Assembly (NCBI RefSeq): GCF_036013525.1
Contig: NZ_CP107853.1
Location: 11,098,001-11,162,000 of the forward strand
Source of the DNA: Nonomuraea sp. NBC_00507
GTDB taxonomy: Bacteria; Actinomycetota; Actinomycetes; Streptosporangiales; Streptosporangiaceae
DNA: 64,000 bases
Reading direction: 5' to 3'
In this document: positions 32,982 to 41,430 of the stretch, piece by piece
Layout: each line of letters begins with the position of its first letter
How positions within the stretch are numbered: position 1 is the stretch's first letter
Program-made: the position numbers and the translations under genes
Notes under the pieces: model-generated
Seen by the model: the letters and a program-made list of their open reading frames with translations, nothing else
What the model was told of the DNA's origin: nothing
Database searches by the model: none

Positions 32982-34216
32982 GGCGGTGGCTGGCACTGCT
33001 GGTGGCGGCGACAACGTCCCTCGTCCTGATCGCGTTGCTGGTGCCGATGGCGCTGCTGATCCGGGCGGTGGCCGAGAACGGCGCGATGAGCCGGGCCACG
33101 ACCGCCGCCGAGTCCGTGGCGGTCGCGGTCGGCACGCCCGATCTGGAGCTGGCAGTGGAGCAGGTGTCGCGTCCGGTGACGGTGTTCCTGCCCGACGGGC
33201 GGACGGTGGGTGCGGCGGCCCCCCGTTCTGACGCCGTACGCCTGGCCGCGGCTGGGCGCAGCGTGACCGCCCACGTCGCAGGGGGCAGGGAGGTGCTGGT
33301 CTCGGGGCAATCGCCCGAGGGCACGGCCGTGATCAGGGTCTTCGTGCCGGACGCCGAGCTGACGCGGGGCGTGCGCGAGGCGTGGACGGCGCTGCTGGTG
33401 CTCGGTCTCGCGCTGGTGGTGCTGGGTATCGTGCTGGCCGACCGGCTGGCGCTGGCCGTGACCCGGCCGGTGGACGGGCTGGCACGGGTCTCGCACCGGC
33501 TGGCCGGGGGCGACCTGACCGCCCGGGCCGAGCCGGGCGGGCCGCCCGAGGTGCGCTCGGTGGCGCTGGCGCTCAACCATCTGGCCGGGCGGATCGACGA
33601 GCTGCTGGCGGCCGAGCGGGAGTCGGTGGCTGACCTGTCGCACCGGCTGCGTACTCCGCTGACGGCGCTCCGGCTGGACGCCGAGTCCTTGCGCGACCCC
33701 GAGGAGGCGGCGCGCGTGCAGGCCCGGGCGGACGCCTTGGAGCGGGCGGTGAGCGCGGTGATCACGGAGGCGCGCCGCCGCACGGCCGGGCACGCGTCGT
33801 GCGACGCGGCGGCAGTGGTGCGCGAGCGGGTGCGGTTCTGGTCGGTGCTGGCCGAGGACCAGGGGCGAGAGGTGTCGATCTCGTTTCCGTCCGGCCCGCT
33901 GCCGGTCGCGGTGGGCGCCGAGGATCTGACGGCGTGTGTGGACGCGTTGCTGGGCAACGTCTTCGCGCACACGCCCGAAGGCGCCGCGATGTCCGTACGG
34001 CTGACGCCGCATCCGTCCGGGGCGTTGCTGACGGTCGAGGACTCGGGGCCCGGGTTCGATCCGGCGCTGCTGGAGCGCGGCAACAGCGGCGGCGGCTCGA
34101 CCGGGCTCGGGCTCGACATCGCCCGGCGCACGGCCGAGTCGTCCGGCGGCCGGCTGACCGTTTCCTCGCCACCAGGGGGCGGGACGTGCGTAGAGGTGCT
34201 CTTAACCACTGGTTAG
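32978..34216 (+). CDS. Sensor histidine kinase
   Basis: A 412-residue membrane kinase partnered with the response regulator. It has an N-terminal membrane segment, a sensor region of about 120 residues outside, a second membrane segment (LLVLGLALVVLGIVLADRLA) and a HAMP domain (ITRP-like VTRPVDGLARVSHRLAGGDL). The DHp box is DLSHRLRTPLTALRLDAESL with the phospho-His, and the ATPase has G1 DSGPGFDP and G2 GGGSTGLGLDIA; the N-box is DALLGNVFAHTPEG, with G-N where many kinases have NL-N. The ATG overlaps the regulator stop. Confidence 0.95.
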   Translation: MRRWLALLVAATTSLVLIALLVPMALLIRAVAENGAMSRATTAAESVAVAVGTPDLELAVEQVSRPVTVFLPDGRTVGAAAPRSDAVRLAAAGRSVTAHVAGGREVLVSGQSPEGTAVIRVFVPDAELTRGVREAWTALLVLGLALVVLGIVLADRLALAVTRPVDGLARVSHRLAGGDLTARAEPGGPPEVRSVALALNHLAGRIDELLAAERESVADLSHRLRTPLTALRLDAESLRDPEEAARVQARADALERAVSAVITEARRRTAGHASCDAAAVVRERVRFWSVLAEDQGREVSISFPSGPLPVAVGAEDLTACVDALLGNVFAHTPEGAAMSVRLTPHPSGALLTVEDSGPGFDPALLERGNSGGGSTGLGLDIARRTAESSGGRLTVSSPPGGGTCVEVLLTTG

Positions 34217-34251
34217 CGCGCGGTTACCCGGCATCCCGATGTCCTGGAGTC

Positions 34252-34575
34252 ATGCGAATCACGAAGAAGCTCATCATTGTCGGTACCGGGATCGTCGCGC
34301 TCGTCGCCGGCGGGGGCGCGGCCTACGCAGCCACGGCGGCCGCGGCGCCGAAGGTCACGGCTGAGAAGGCCATGGAGATCGCGCACGAGCAGGTGCCCGG
34401 CGCCTGGGTCAGCGAACTCGACTACGACCGGCGCGGTACGCGGCCGGACGTGTGGGAGATCGAGCTGGCCAAGGGCTCGGTGCGGCACGAAGTGGACGTC
34501 GACGCGGCCACCGGCAAGGTCACCGAGCACGGCACGAAGCGGGCCGACGACGACGGCGATCGGGACGACGACTGA
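34252..34575 (+). CDS. PepSY-domain exported protein
   Basis: A 107-residue protein: a short basic N-terminus, hydrophobic segment LIIVGTGIVALVAGGGAAYA as signal peptide or anchor, and one PepSY domain (VTAEKAMEIAHEQVPGAWVS, WEIELAKGSVRHEVDVDAAT), ending in a run of Asp. PepSY proteins modulate extracytoplasmic peptidases or act with two-component systems. The position 35 bases after the kinase fits a target or accessory protein. The ATG has GGAG upstream. Confidence 0.88.
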   Translation: MRITKKLIIVGTGIVALVAGGGAAYAATAAAAPKVTAEKAMEIAHEQVPGAWVSELDYDRRGTRPDVWEIELAKGSVRHEVDVDAATGKVTEHGTKRADDDGDRDDD

Positions 34576-34590
34576 TCCCGGCACTGTGAC

Positions 34591-34620
34591 CGGCCCGCCA
34601 CCGTCATCGGTGGCGGGCCG
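34591..34620. terminator. Bidirectional hairpin terminator
   Basis: A perfect 13-bp stem (CGGCCCGCCACCG and its complement) with a TCAT loop between two convergent genes. There is no U-run, as is common for actinobacterial terminators. Confidence 0.75.
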
Positions 34621-34626
34621 CTGACG

Positions 34627-35280
34627 TTATCCGGCGAGCCGGTTCAGGAAGCTGTAGCAAGGTTGCCGCCGGAAGTCATGGAAGGTGGCACAGGGGTCGG
34701 CGACTTCCCCCACGAAGATCGGTGGCCGCTTCGGCTCCGGCTCCGGCCGCTTTGACTCCGGTCGCTCGGAGGGAGGCGCCTGCGGGGTGGGTGAGCCTAC
34801 TCGGCGGCTCGGCTTGGGAGGCTTGGGTACGGGTGTCCGGGGAGCCGCCGACCGCTGGGGGCGGGCTGCCTGCATGATCGGCGGCGCCGGGGTGGAGGAC
34901 GGGACCACCGCTCCAGGCGGGGGCACGGCCTGCAGCCACGGGGCCGGGACGGGGACCGTGATATGGAACGTTCCATGGACCCGTATCGGCGATGCGATCA
35001 ATGTCATATGGGAGACGGCGGAAGTAGCGGAGGGTGAATTCGATCTTACGGAAAGCCGCGTTTCCTCATCCATTTCCTGAGTTCTTTGTGAGGACCGTTC
35101 CGAGGAACCGGTGAATGCCAGGAATATTCCCAGGACCGCGGTGACGAGGACCCCGGCCGCTCCTGCCACCGATCGCAGGTGCCCGCGGCTACCTGCGGAA
35201 ATGGATCTAAGCGGGGACAAGTCGTGATTCCTTTGTGATTGGTGTGCGAGCATTCCTCTCTTGCGGCTAGTGTGGTCCAT
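34627..35280 (-). CDS. Membrane-anchored Pro-rich protein of unknown function
   Basis: A 217-residue protein with a single membrane segment (VAGAAGVLVTAVLGIFLAF, about residue 39) followed by a Ser/Thr region and a long Pro/Arg/Lys-rich stretch (PVPKPPKPSRRVG and similar). The C-terminal tail has two Cys (DPCATFHDFRRQPCYSF) that may form a disulfide. It is probably exported and tethered. Codon usage in the first third is less GC-biased than in neighbours. The ATG at 35280 is preceded by GAGG. I do not recognise a family. Confidence 0.6.
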   Translation of the reverse strand: MDHTSRKRGMLAHQSQRNHDLSPLRSISAGSRGHLRSVAGAAGVLVTAVLGIFLAFTGSSERSSQRTQEMDEETRLSVRSNSPSATSAVSHMTLIASPIRVHGTFHITVPVPAPWLQAVPPPGAVVPSSTPAPPIMQAARPQRSAAPRTPVPKPPKPSRRVGSPTPQAPPSERPESKRPEPEPKRPPIFVGEVADPCATFHDFRRQPCYSFLNRLAG

Positions 35281-35336
35281 CACCCTCGAAGCCGACGAGT
35301 TTTCCCCCGATACGACCGCAGGGAGATGTCACCGCA

Positions 35337-35903
35337 ATGCAAGATCCGAGCGAGCCGGATCGTCCCGAGATCCTGTCCGGACCAGGGGATGTCCGCCTGG
35401 CCCAGAGAAGCGACGGCCGCGGCGCCGAACCCCCGAAGAACAACAAGAAGATCATCGCCATCGCCGCTTCGGCGCTCGTCGCCGTGCTCGCGGCGGGCGG
35501 CGTCGGCTACATGCTGGCCGCCAACCCCACCACTCCCGCCACGCAGCAGGGCACCGGCGGGCCCGCCGCCTCCCAGAGCGCCGACCCGAACTTCCAGGAC
35601 GAGGACGCCACCATGGGCGACGTCGCCACCGACGCTCCCAAGGACGGCCTGCCTGACGACGGCAGCATGGGCGACGCCGACGCCGACACCGATACGGGCA
35701 CCGGCGGCGACCCCGCTGCCGACACCGGCGGCGACACCGGCTCGACGGGCTCCGACCCCTCGCGCGGCACGACCCAGACCGGCACCGGCCAGCGGCCCTC
35801 GACGTCCTCCCCCACCAAGGCGCCGCAGGCACCGGAGGGCGACACCCCGGCGGACGGCCCGGCGGGCGAAGTCGTCGGCCAGTGCGCCACGAGCGGCTGC
35901 TGA
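35337..35903 (+). CDS. Membrane-anchored acidic protein of unknown function
   Basis: A 188-residue protein: 35 polar N-terminal residues, one membrane segment (KIIAIAASALVAVLAAGGVG), then a low-complexity extracytoplasmic region rich in Asp, Gly, Thr and Ser (DADADTDTGTGGDPAADTGG) ending in CATSGC. The acidic tract might bind divalent cations. The two terminal Cys resemble those at the end of the neighbouring exported protein only in position. Family unknown. The ATG start lies 56 bases from the divergent neighbour. Confidence 0.7.
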   Translation: MQDPSEPDRPEILSGPGDVRLAQRSDGRGAEPPKNNKKIIAIAASALVAVLAAGGVGYMLAANPTTPATQQGTGGPAASQSADPNFQDEDATMGDVATDAPKDGLPDDGSMGDADADTDTGTGGDPAADTGGDTGSTGSDPSRGTTQTGTGQRPSTSSPTKAPQAPEGDTPADGPAGEVVGQCATSGC

Positions 35904-35989
35904 CCGAGCCGGCCAGTGTGAAGTGGCTTGCCGTTAATGGACCGTATTGGACCTACAGCGGAAGCCACCTTGCTCCGTAGGGTCGTCGT

Positions 35990-36730
35990 ATGACGACTGA
36001 CAAGGCGGGCGTGCTGCGCGCGCTGCACGTGCCCGGGAGCCCCCTGGTCCTGCCCAACATCTGGGACGCCGCCTCCGCACTGGCCGTACAGGAGGCCGGT
36101 TTCCCGGCGGTCGCCACCGGCAGCGCCGCCGTCGCGAGGGTGCTCGGGTACGCGGACGGCGAGGGCACGCCGGTCGACGAGATGATGGCCGCCGTCTCCC
36201 GCATCACCAGGGCCGTAGACGTGCCGGTGACGGCCGATGTGGAACGCGGCTACGGGCTCAAGCCCGCCGAACTCGTGGAACGGCTGGCCGCCGCCGGCGC
36301 CGTGGGCTGCAACCTGGAGGACACCGACCCCCGCACCGGCGAGCTGCTCGACGCAGGCGTCCAGGCGGAGTTCCTGGCCGAGGTGCGGGCGGCCGCCGGG
36401 CAGGATCTGGTGATCAACGCGCGGATCGACACGTACCTCCTCGGCAGGACCTCCACGCAGGAGGCCCTCGAGCGCGCGCGGCTCTACCGCGAAGCGGGCG
36501 CCGACTGCGTCTACCCGATCACGCTGGCCGACGAGGACGGGATCCGGGCGCTGGTGGCCGAGGTCGGCGGGCCGGTCAACATCCTGTTCAGGCCGGGCAC
36601 GCCGTCGCTCGGGCGCCTGGCCGAGCTGGGGGTGGCCAGGATCAGCTTCGGGGGCGGGCTGCACAAGGCGGCCCATGCCTACGCCGAGAGCCTGTTCGCG
36701 AAGGTGCGGGACGGACAGAGCCCCTACTGA
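35990..36730 (+). CDS. Isocitrate lyase / PEP mutase family protein
   Basis: A 246-residue cytosolic enzyme of the PEP-mutase-like group (carboxyvinyl-carboxyphosphonate phosphorylmutase annotation is common). Features: LVLPNIWDAASALAVQEAGF, PVTADVERGYG (metal and substrate loop), GCNLEDTDPRTGE, LVINARIDTYL and ISFGGGLHKAA. The family C-C bond-lyase motif KKCGH is absent, so it is not a classical isocitrate lyase; true activity is uncertain. The small size agrees with the PEP-mutase-like subgroup. Confidence 0.85.
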   Translation: MTTDKAGVLRALHVPGSPLVLPNIWDAASALAVQEAGFPAVATGSAAVARVLGYADGEGTPVDEMMAAVSRITRAVDVPVTADVERGYGLKPAELVERLAAAGAVGCNLEDTDPRTGELLDAGVQAEFLAEVRAAAGQDLVINARIDTYLLGRTSTQEALERARLYREAGADCVYPITLADEDGIRALVAEVGGPVNILFRPGTPSLGRLAELGVARISFGGGLHKAAHAYAESLFAKVRDGQSPY

Positions 36731-36802
36731 CGAAGTGGCGGTCGGCGGCACCTTCCGCCCTGCTGACCAGGTGGCGCGCGGCGGCATCGTACGCTTGCGC
36801 TC

Positions 36803-37453
36803 GTGCTTGCCGCCGCGGCCGTCTGCCCGCCCACTCCACTGATCGTGACCCAGCTGCCCGATCTCCGCTCCGCCTGCGACACCGCGATCGCCGGCCTGCT
36901 CGCGACCCGCCCCGACACGCTCATCGTCGTCGGCGGGGACGGCCACGCCGCCTCGTACGGCGGCCACGCGACGGGCACCCTGCGCCCCTGGGGCCTGGAC
37001 GTCACGACCGGCCCCGGCGAGCCCGTCCTGCCGCTGTCCCTGACCGTCGGCCGCTGTCTCCTGCGTGACCACGCCCCCAACGCCTTTCACTCCGTGGCCT
37101 TCGCCGCCACGACCGAGGAGTGCCTGTCCCTGGGCGCCAAGCTGGCGGCGGCCGGGGAGCGGGTGGCACTGCTGGTCATGGCCGACGGCTCGGCCTGCCT
37201 CACCCCCAAGGCCCCGGGCAGGTATGACGACGCCGCGCAGCCGTACGACGACCTGATCGCGCACGCCATCGCCACCGCCGCCCCCGAAGCACTCGCCGCA
37301 CTGGACCCCGAGGAAGCGGATCGCCTTTGGGTGAGCGGCAGGGCAGCCCTGCAAGTGCTGGCCGGAGCCGCGGAGACGGCGAGGCTGCACGGCCGCCTGC
37401 TCACGCGGGCGGCCCCCTACGGCGTCGGTTACATCGCCGGGCTGTGGACCTGA
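36803..37453 (+). CDS. Class III extradiol dioxygenase LigB-like protein of the miaA/dapF neighbourhood
   Basis: A 216-residue protein with a GTG start. The N-terminus [16 protein letters not shown], the [13 protein letters not shown] strand, [15 protein letters not shown] and [17 protein letters not shown] match the LigB-like protein found beside miaB, miaA and dapF in many actinomycetes. In true extradiol dioxygenases the first loop carries a metal-binding His; here it reads CPPTPL, so classical iron-dependent cleavage is doubtful. The last 25 bases overlap the 3' end of rnz on the opposite strand. Function unknown. Confidence 0.72.
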   Translation: MLAAAAVCPPTPLIVTQLPDLRSACDTAIAGLLATRPDTLIVVGGDGHAASYGGHATGTLRPWGLDVTTGPGEPVLPLSLTVGRCLLRDHAPNAFHSVAFAATTEECLSLGAKLAAAGERVALLVMADGSACLTPKAPGRYDDAAQPYDDLIAHAIATAAPEALAALDPEEADRLWVSGRAALQVLAGAAETARLHGRLLTRAAPYGVGYIAGLWT

Positions 37454-38346
37454 CGGCGCGGCACCGGGATCGTCATCAGGTCGCGGGCGAGGACGACCTC
37501 CCCGTCGTAGTGACGCCGTACCTCGGCCACGAAGGCCGGCTCGTCGCCGAACCCGTACCGCTCAGAGAAGTGCGTGAGCACCAGCCTGCGCGCCCCCGCG
37601 TCCGCCGCCACCAGCCCCGCCTCGAAGGCCGTCAGGTGCCCGTATTCCTTGGCCAGCGCGCTCTCCGACGACAGGAACGTGGACTCGATGACCAGCAGGT
37701 CCACGCCGGAGGCCAGCTCGAAGACCGTGTCGCAGAGCCGGGTGTCCATGACGAACGCCACGCTCTGCCCCGGTTTGGGCACGCTGCATTCCTCGAGGGT
37801 GACGCCGCGTACGGAGCCGGTGCGCTGCAGCTCGCCGACCTCTGGGCCGCGGATCCCATGGGCTGCCAGCTTGTCGGGCAGCATGCGGCGCCCGGCCGGC
37901 TCCTGGACGCGGTAGCCGTACGACTCGACGGGATGGGACAGGCGGCGTGCGATGATCGGCCCGACGCCGGCCAGGTCGCCGGAGATGGGATGCTCGCTGA
38001 TGACCGGTGTGTCGGCGAAGGCGGCGGCGTGGCGCAACCGCCGCCAGTACGTCTCCCCGGAGGCCGGGAACACCGCCCGCACCGGATGCCTGACCTTGTC
38101 GCGGGCGATGCGCTGGATGACCCCGGGCACGCCCAGGCAGTGGTCGCCGTGGAAGTGCGTCACGCACACCCAGTGCACGTCGTGCGCGCTCAGCCCGGCG
38201 TGCACCATTTGCCGCTGTGTGCCCTCCCCCGGGTCGAAAAGGAAGCCCTGACCGTCCCAGCGCAGAAGGTAGCCATTGTGGTTACGGTGTCGGGTAGGGA
38301 CAGCGCTGGAGGTGCCGAGCACCACGAGCTCACGTGAGGACATCAT
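37429..38346 (-). CDS. rnz: Ribonuclease Z
   Basis: tRNA 3' processing endonuclease, a metallo-beta-lactamase protein. From the ATG at 38346 it begins [20 protein letters not shown]; the metal motif HFHGDH follows, with [20 protein letters not shown] before it, [18 protein letters not shown] and the final [11 protein letters not shown]. The 305-residue length is normal. The frame extends to 38418, but those extra residues overlap ogt and lack family support. Its start codon overlaps that of ogt on the other strand. Confidence 0.92.
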   Translation of the reverse strand: MMSSRELVVLGTSSAVPTRHRNHNGYLLRWDGQGFLFDPGEGTQRQMVHAGLSAHDVHWVCVTHFHGDHCLGVPGVIQRIARDKVRHPVRAVFPASGETYWRRLRHAAAFADTPVISEHPISGDLAGVGPIIARRLSHPVESYGYRVQEPAGRRMLPDKLAAHGIRGPEVGELQRTGSVRGVTLEECSVPKPGQSVAFVMDTRLCDTVFELASGVDLLVIESTFLSSESALAKEYGHLTAFEAGLVAADAGARRLVLTHFSERYGFGDEPAFVAEVRRHYDGEVVLARDLMTIPVPRRQVHSPAM

Positions 38347-38866
38347 GGCCCCAATGAAGGACGGCGTGGCCTTCGCTGACGTGCCGACGCCGGTGGGCAC
38401 GTTCGTGCTGGCCGTCACCGAGGCTGGTCTCGTCGCGTCGGGCTGGGGCTCCCGGGCGGGGCTGGCCGACCGGCTCGGGCTCGCGGAAGTCCATGATTCG
38501 GATCGTACGGCCTCCGTGGTCGCGGAGCTGAACGCTTATTTCGCCGGAGAGCTGAAGGAGTTCGAGACGCCCGTGGACTGGCGGCTCATGTCCGGCGCGC
38601 GGCTCCAGGTGCTCCAGGCCCTGCACAAGGTCCCGTACGGCACCGCCGTCACCTACGGCGAGCTGGCCCGGCTCAGCGGCTCGACGGTGCCGGCCCGCGG
38701 GATCGGCTCGATCATGGGCTCCAACCCGATCCCGATCGTCGTCCCCTGCCACCGGGTGATCGCGGGCAACGGTCTGGGCGGTTTCAGCGGCGGCGAAGGT
38801 GTGGAGACCAAGCGCTGGCTGCTGACCCACGAGGGTTATCTGCAGCCGACACTGCTCGACCTCTAG
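38345..38866 (+). CDS. ogt: Methylated-DNA-protein cysteine methyltransferase
   Basis: Suicide repair protein transferring the alkyl group from O6-alkylguanine to its own cysteine. The active site is [15 protein letters not shown] with the acceptor Cys in PCHR, preceded by the helix-turn-helix region [18 protein letters not shown] and ended by [16 protein letters not shown]. The ATG at 38345, with GAGG five bases upstream, gives 173 residues, normal for Ogt; the frame also extends to 38276 inside rnz. The gene is head-to-head with rnz and precedes miaA by a few bases. Confidence 0.92.
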   Translation: MAPMKDGVAFADVPTPVGTFVLAVTEAGLVASGWGSRAGLADRLGLAEVHDSDRTASVVAELNAYFAGELKEFETPVDWRLMSGARLQVLQALHKVPYGTAVTYGELARLSGSTVPARGIGSIMGSNPIPIVVPCHRVIAGNGLGGFSGGEGVETKRWLLTHEGYLQPTLLDL

Positions 38867-38873
38867 CAAACTT

Positions 38874-39785
38874 GTGCACGTGCGCCAGCAGCCAGTCATC
38901 GCCGTCGTCGGCCCCACCGCGGCCGGAAAGTCCGACCTCGCCGTGGAGATCGCGCTCCGCCTCGGGGGCCAGTGTGTCAACGCCGACTCCATGCAGCTCT
39001 ACCGCGGAATGGACATCGGCACCGCCAAGCTGAGCCCGGCCGAGATGCGCGGCGTCCCCCACCACCTGCTGGACATCTGGGACGTCACGGTCACCGCCAG
39101 CGTGGCCGAGTACCAGCGGCTGGCCAGGAAGGTCATCGACGCCGTCGAGGTGCCCGTGCTGGTGGGCGGCAGCGGCCTGTATGTGCGGGCGGCGCTCGAC
39201 GACCTGGAGTTCCCCGGCACCGACCCGGACATCAGGGCGCGGCTGGAGGCCGAGCTGGCCGAGCGGGGCCCGGCCCCACTGTACGAGCGGCTGCGCGAGC
39301 GGGACCCGGCGGCCGCGGCGGCCATCCTGCCCAGCAACGGCCGCCGCATCGTGCGCGCGCTGGAGGTGATCGAGCATTCCGGCCGCCCGTTCTCGGCCAC
39401 GATGCCGTCCTACGACGCCGTCTACCCGAGCGTCCAGATCGGCCTCGACGTGCCCAGGCCGGAGCTGGATGAGCGGATCGCGCTCAGGGTCGAGCGGATG
39501 TGGCAGGCGGGCCTGGTCGAGGAGGTGCGGACGCTGCTCGGTCAGGGACTGGCGGAGGGCCGCACGGCGAGCCGCGCCCTCGGATACGCCCAGGTCATCC
39601 GCTTCCTCGAGGGTGAATGGAGCGAGGAGCAGGCGATCGCGGAGACGATCAGGGCCACCAGGCGCTTCGCCCGCCGCCAGGAGTCGTGGTTCCGCCGCGA
39701 TCCGCGGGTGTGCTGGCTGCCGTACGATGCCCCGGACCTTCTCGAGCGGTCCCTCGCGCGAGTCGCCGGCCATCCCTGCGCATAA
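38874..39785 (+). CDS. miaA: tRNA dimethylallyltransferase
   Basis: Adds the isopentenyl group to A37 of UNN-decoding tRNAs; MiaB (encoded at 49741) then methylthiolates it. The 303-residue protein has the P-loop VVGPTAAGKSDLA, NADSMQLYRGMDIGTAK, the DIWD region and the C-terminal basic helix TRRFARRQESWFRRD. A GTG start lies 7 bases after the ogt stop. dapF follows 9 bases later, as in other actinomycetes. Confidence 0.95.
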   Translation: MHVRQQPVIAVVGPTAAGKSDLAVEIALRLGGQCVNADSMQLYRGMDIGTAKLSPAEMRGVPHHLLDIWDVTVTASVAEYQRLARKVIDAVEVPVLVGGSGLYVRAALDDLEFPGTDPDIRARLEAELAERGPAPLYERLRERDPAAAAAILPSNGRRIVRALEVIEHSGRPFSATMPSYDAVYPSVQIGLDVPRPELDERIALRVERMWQAGLVEEVRTLLGQGLAEGRTASRALGYAQVIRFLEGEWSEEQAIAETIRATRRFARRQESWFRRDPRVCWLPYDAPDLLERSLARVAGHPCA

Positions 39786-39794
39786 ACTCCTACA

Positions 39795-40607
39795 ATGCGG
39801 TTTCTGAAGGGCCACGGCACCGAGAACGACTTCGTCATCCTCCCCGATCCCGACGGCGAGGTCGACATGTCGACCGCGCTCGTCGCCAAGATCTGCGACA
39901 GAAGGGCCGGCATCGGAGCCGACGGCGTGCTGCGGGTGGTGCGCACGAAGCAGTGCCACGAGGTGGCCGAGCAGGCGGCCGCGGCCGAGTGGTTCATGGA
40001 CTACCGCAACGCCGACGGCAGCACGCCCGAGATGTGCGGCAACGGCGTGCGCGTGTTCGCCCGCTACCTGATCGACGCCGGGCTGGCCGATCCGCAGGAG
40101 TTCGCGGTGGCCACGCGGGGCGGCGTACGCATGATCCGCGTCGAGCCCAACGGCGACATCACGGTCGACATGGGCAAGCCCGTCGTGCGCGGCCAGAGCG
40201 TGGCGAGCGTCGGCGGCCACGAATACACCGGCATCCACGTCGACATGGGCAACCCGCACCTGGCCTGTCCCATCGGCGACCCGGTCGTCCAACTGGACCT
40301 CACCCACCAGCCCGGCTTCGACACCGGCGTCTTCCCCGCCGGGGTCAACATCGAGCTGTTCAACCCGGTCGGCACCAGCCGCGCGGTCATGCGCGTCTAC
40401 GAGCGCGGCTGCGGCGAGACGCGCGCCTGCGGCACCGGCGCGGTGGCCACGGCGGTCGCCGCCGCGAGCCTGTCAGGCGACACCACCGGCACCTGGACCG
40501 TCGAGGTGCTCGGCGGCACGCTGACCGTGATCCTCGATGAGGACACGAGCTACCTTTCCGGTCCCGCCGTGCTCGTGGCCAGCGGAGACCTGATGCTTGC
40601 AGAATGA
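39795..40607 (+). CDS. dapF: Diaminopimelate epimerase
   Basis: Converts LL- to meso-diaminopimelate for lysine and peptidoglycan. Both catalytic cysteines are visible in their motifs: PEMCGNGVRVFARY and TRACGTGAVATAVA, with GHGTENDFVI at the N-terminus and HVDMGNPHLACPIGD in the middle. The 270 residues are normal. It forms a pair with miaA. Confidence 0.96.
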   Translation: MRFLKGHGTENDFVILPDPDGEVDMSTALVAKICDRRAGIGADGVLRVVRTKQCHEVAEQAAAAEWFMDYRNADGSTPEMCGNGVRVFARYLIDAGLADPQEFAVATRGGVRMIRVEPNGDITVDMGKPVVRGQSVASVGGHEYTGIHVDMGNPHLACPIGDPVVQLDLTHQPGFDTGVFPAGVNIELFNPVGTSRAVMRVYERGCGETRACGTGAVATAVAAASLSGDTTGTWTVEVLGGTLTVILDEDTSYLSGPAVLVASGDLMLAE

Positions 40608-40655
40608 TGTTCTCCTGAGGGATGCTGGGTCTACTTCACGGACCGAGGGGTGGAC

Positions 40656-41411
40656 ATGGCAGACCCACGCACCACCGCAGCGCAGGTGAAAGCGCCCATC
40701 GGCCAGTTCGGCGGCGGATTCATGGTCTCCAGAGAGGCCAAGGCGATCTGCGACGAGCTCGGCCTCGGCGCCCGCGAGCTCTACTTCAGGGGCCGCTGCG
40801 GCGTGCTCGGCGAGTGCGACGCCGACGTGGTCAATTCGGTCGTCGTCTTCTTTCCGCCCGCACACGTCGAGGAGAGCTGGAACGGCGGCCGCAAGCTCCC
40901 CGTCGACCAGGCCGTCGAGCTGTACGCCGAGGCGTGCCGGGCCTGGGGCAGGCGCAAACTCGGCGGCTACGACGGCTGCGCCAGAATCGCCGAGCTGCTC
41001 GAACGCGTCGTCCAGCGGGCCCCCTCCACCGGCGCCCCGCTGTTCGCCGGCTGGCGGAAGGTGCCCCTGGCCGACGACCCGCCCGCGCGGGCCGTCCAGC
41101 TCATGCACTGCGTACGCGAGCTGCGCGGCGGCCTGCACGCCAACGCCGTGATCGCGGCCGGGCTGCACCCTCTGGAAGCCACGCTCGCCGCCGACCACGA
41201 CGCGACCCCTTTCGGGCTCGCCTCGGGCGAGATGATCGCGAAGTTCTTCACCTGGCCCGAGCCGTACGCCACCCCGGCGCCCGAGGTGGTTGCGCGCCGC
41301 GCGGAGGTCGAGGAGCGTACCGACGATCTCATGGCATCCATGTTTTCGGCCCTCGACGACGGAGAAACGGACGAGCTGATCGAGCTCTTGCGTTTTGGGC
41401 ACGCTCGTTGA
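40656..41411 (+). CDS. Conserved actinobacterial protein, possibly SCO6745/SalK-like
   Basis: A 251-residue, mostly helical, soluble protein. Recognisable stretches are SREAKAICDELGLGARELYF, GRCGVLGECDADVVNSVVVF and RELRGGLHANAVIAAGLHPL, resembling an actinobacterial family annotated as SCO6745 or SalK-like. No catalytic motif stands out. The ATG at 40656 is preferred over 40650 because the product then starts MADPRT. The gene is 20 bases from the following large protein and probably cotranscribed with it. Confidence 0.65.
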   Translation: MADPRTTAAQVKAPIGQFGGGFMVSREAKAICDELGLGARELYFRGRCGVLGECDADVVNSVVVFFPPAHVEESWNGGRKLPVDQAVELYAEACRAWGRRKLGGYDGCARIAELLERVVQRAPSTGAPLFAGWRKVPLADDPPARAVQLMHCVRELRGGLHANAVIAAGLHPLEATLAADHDATPFGLASGEMIAKFFTWPEPYATPAPEVVARRAEVEERTDDLMASMFSALDDGETDELIELLRFGHAR

Positions 41412-41430
41412 CCTGGCAGACTGACTGCCC

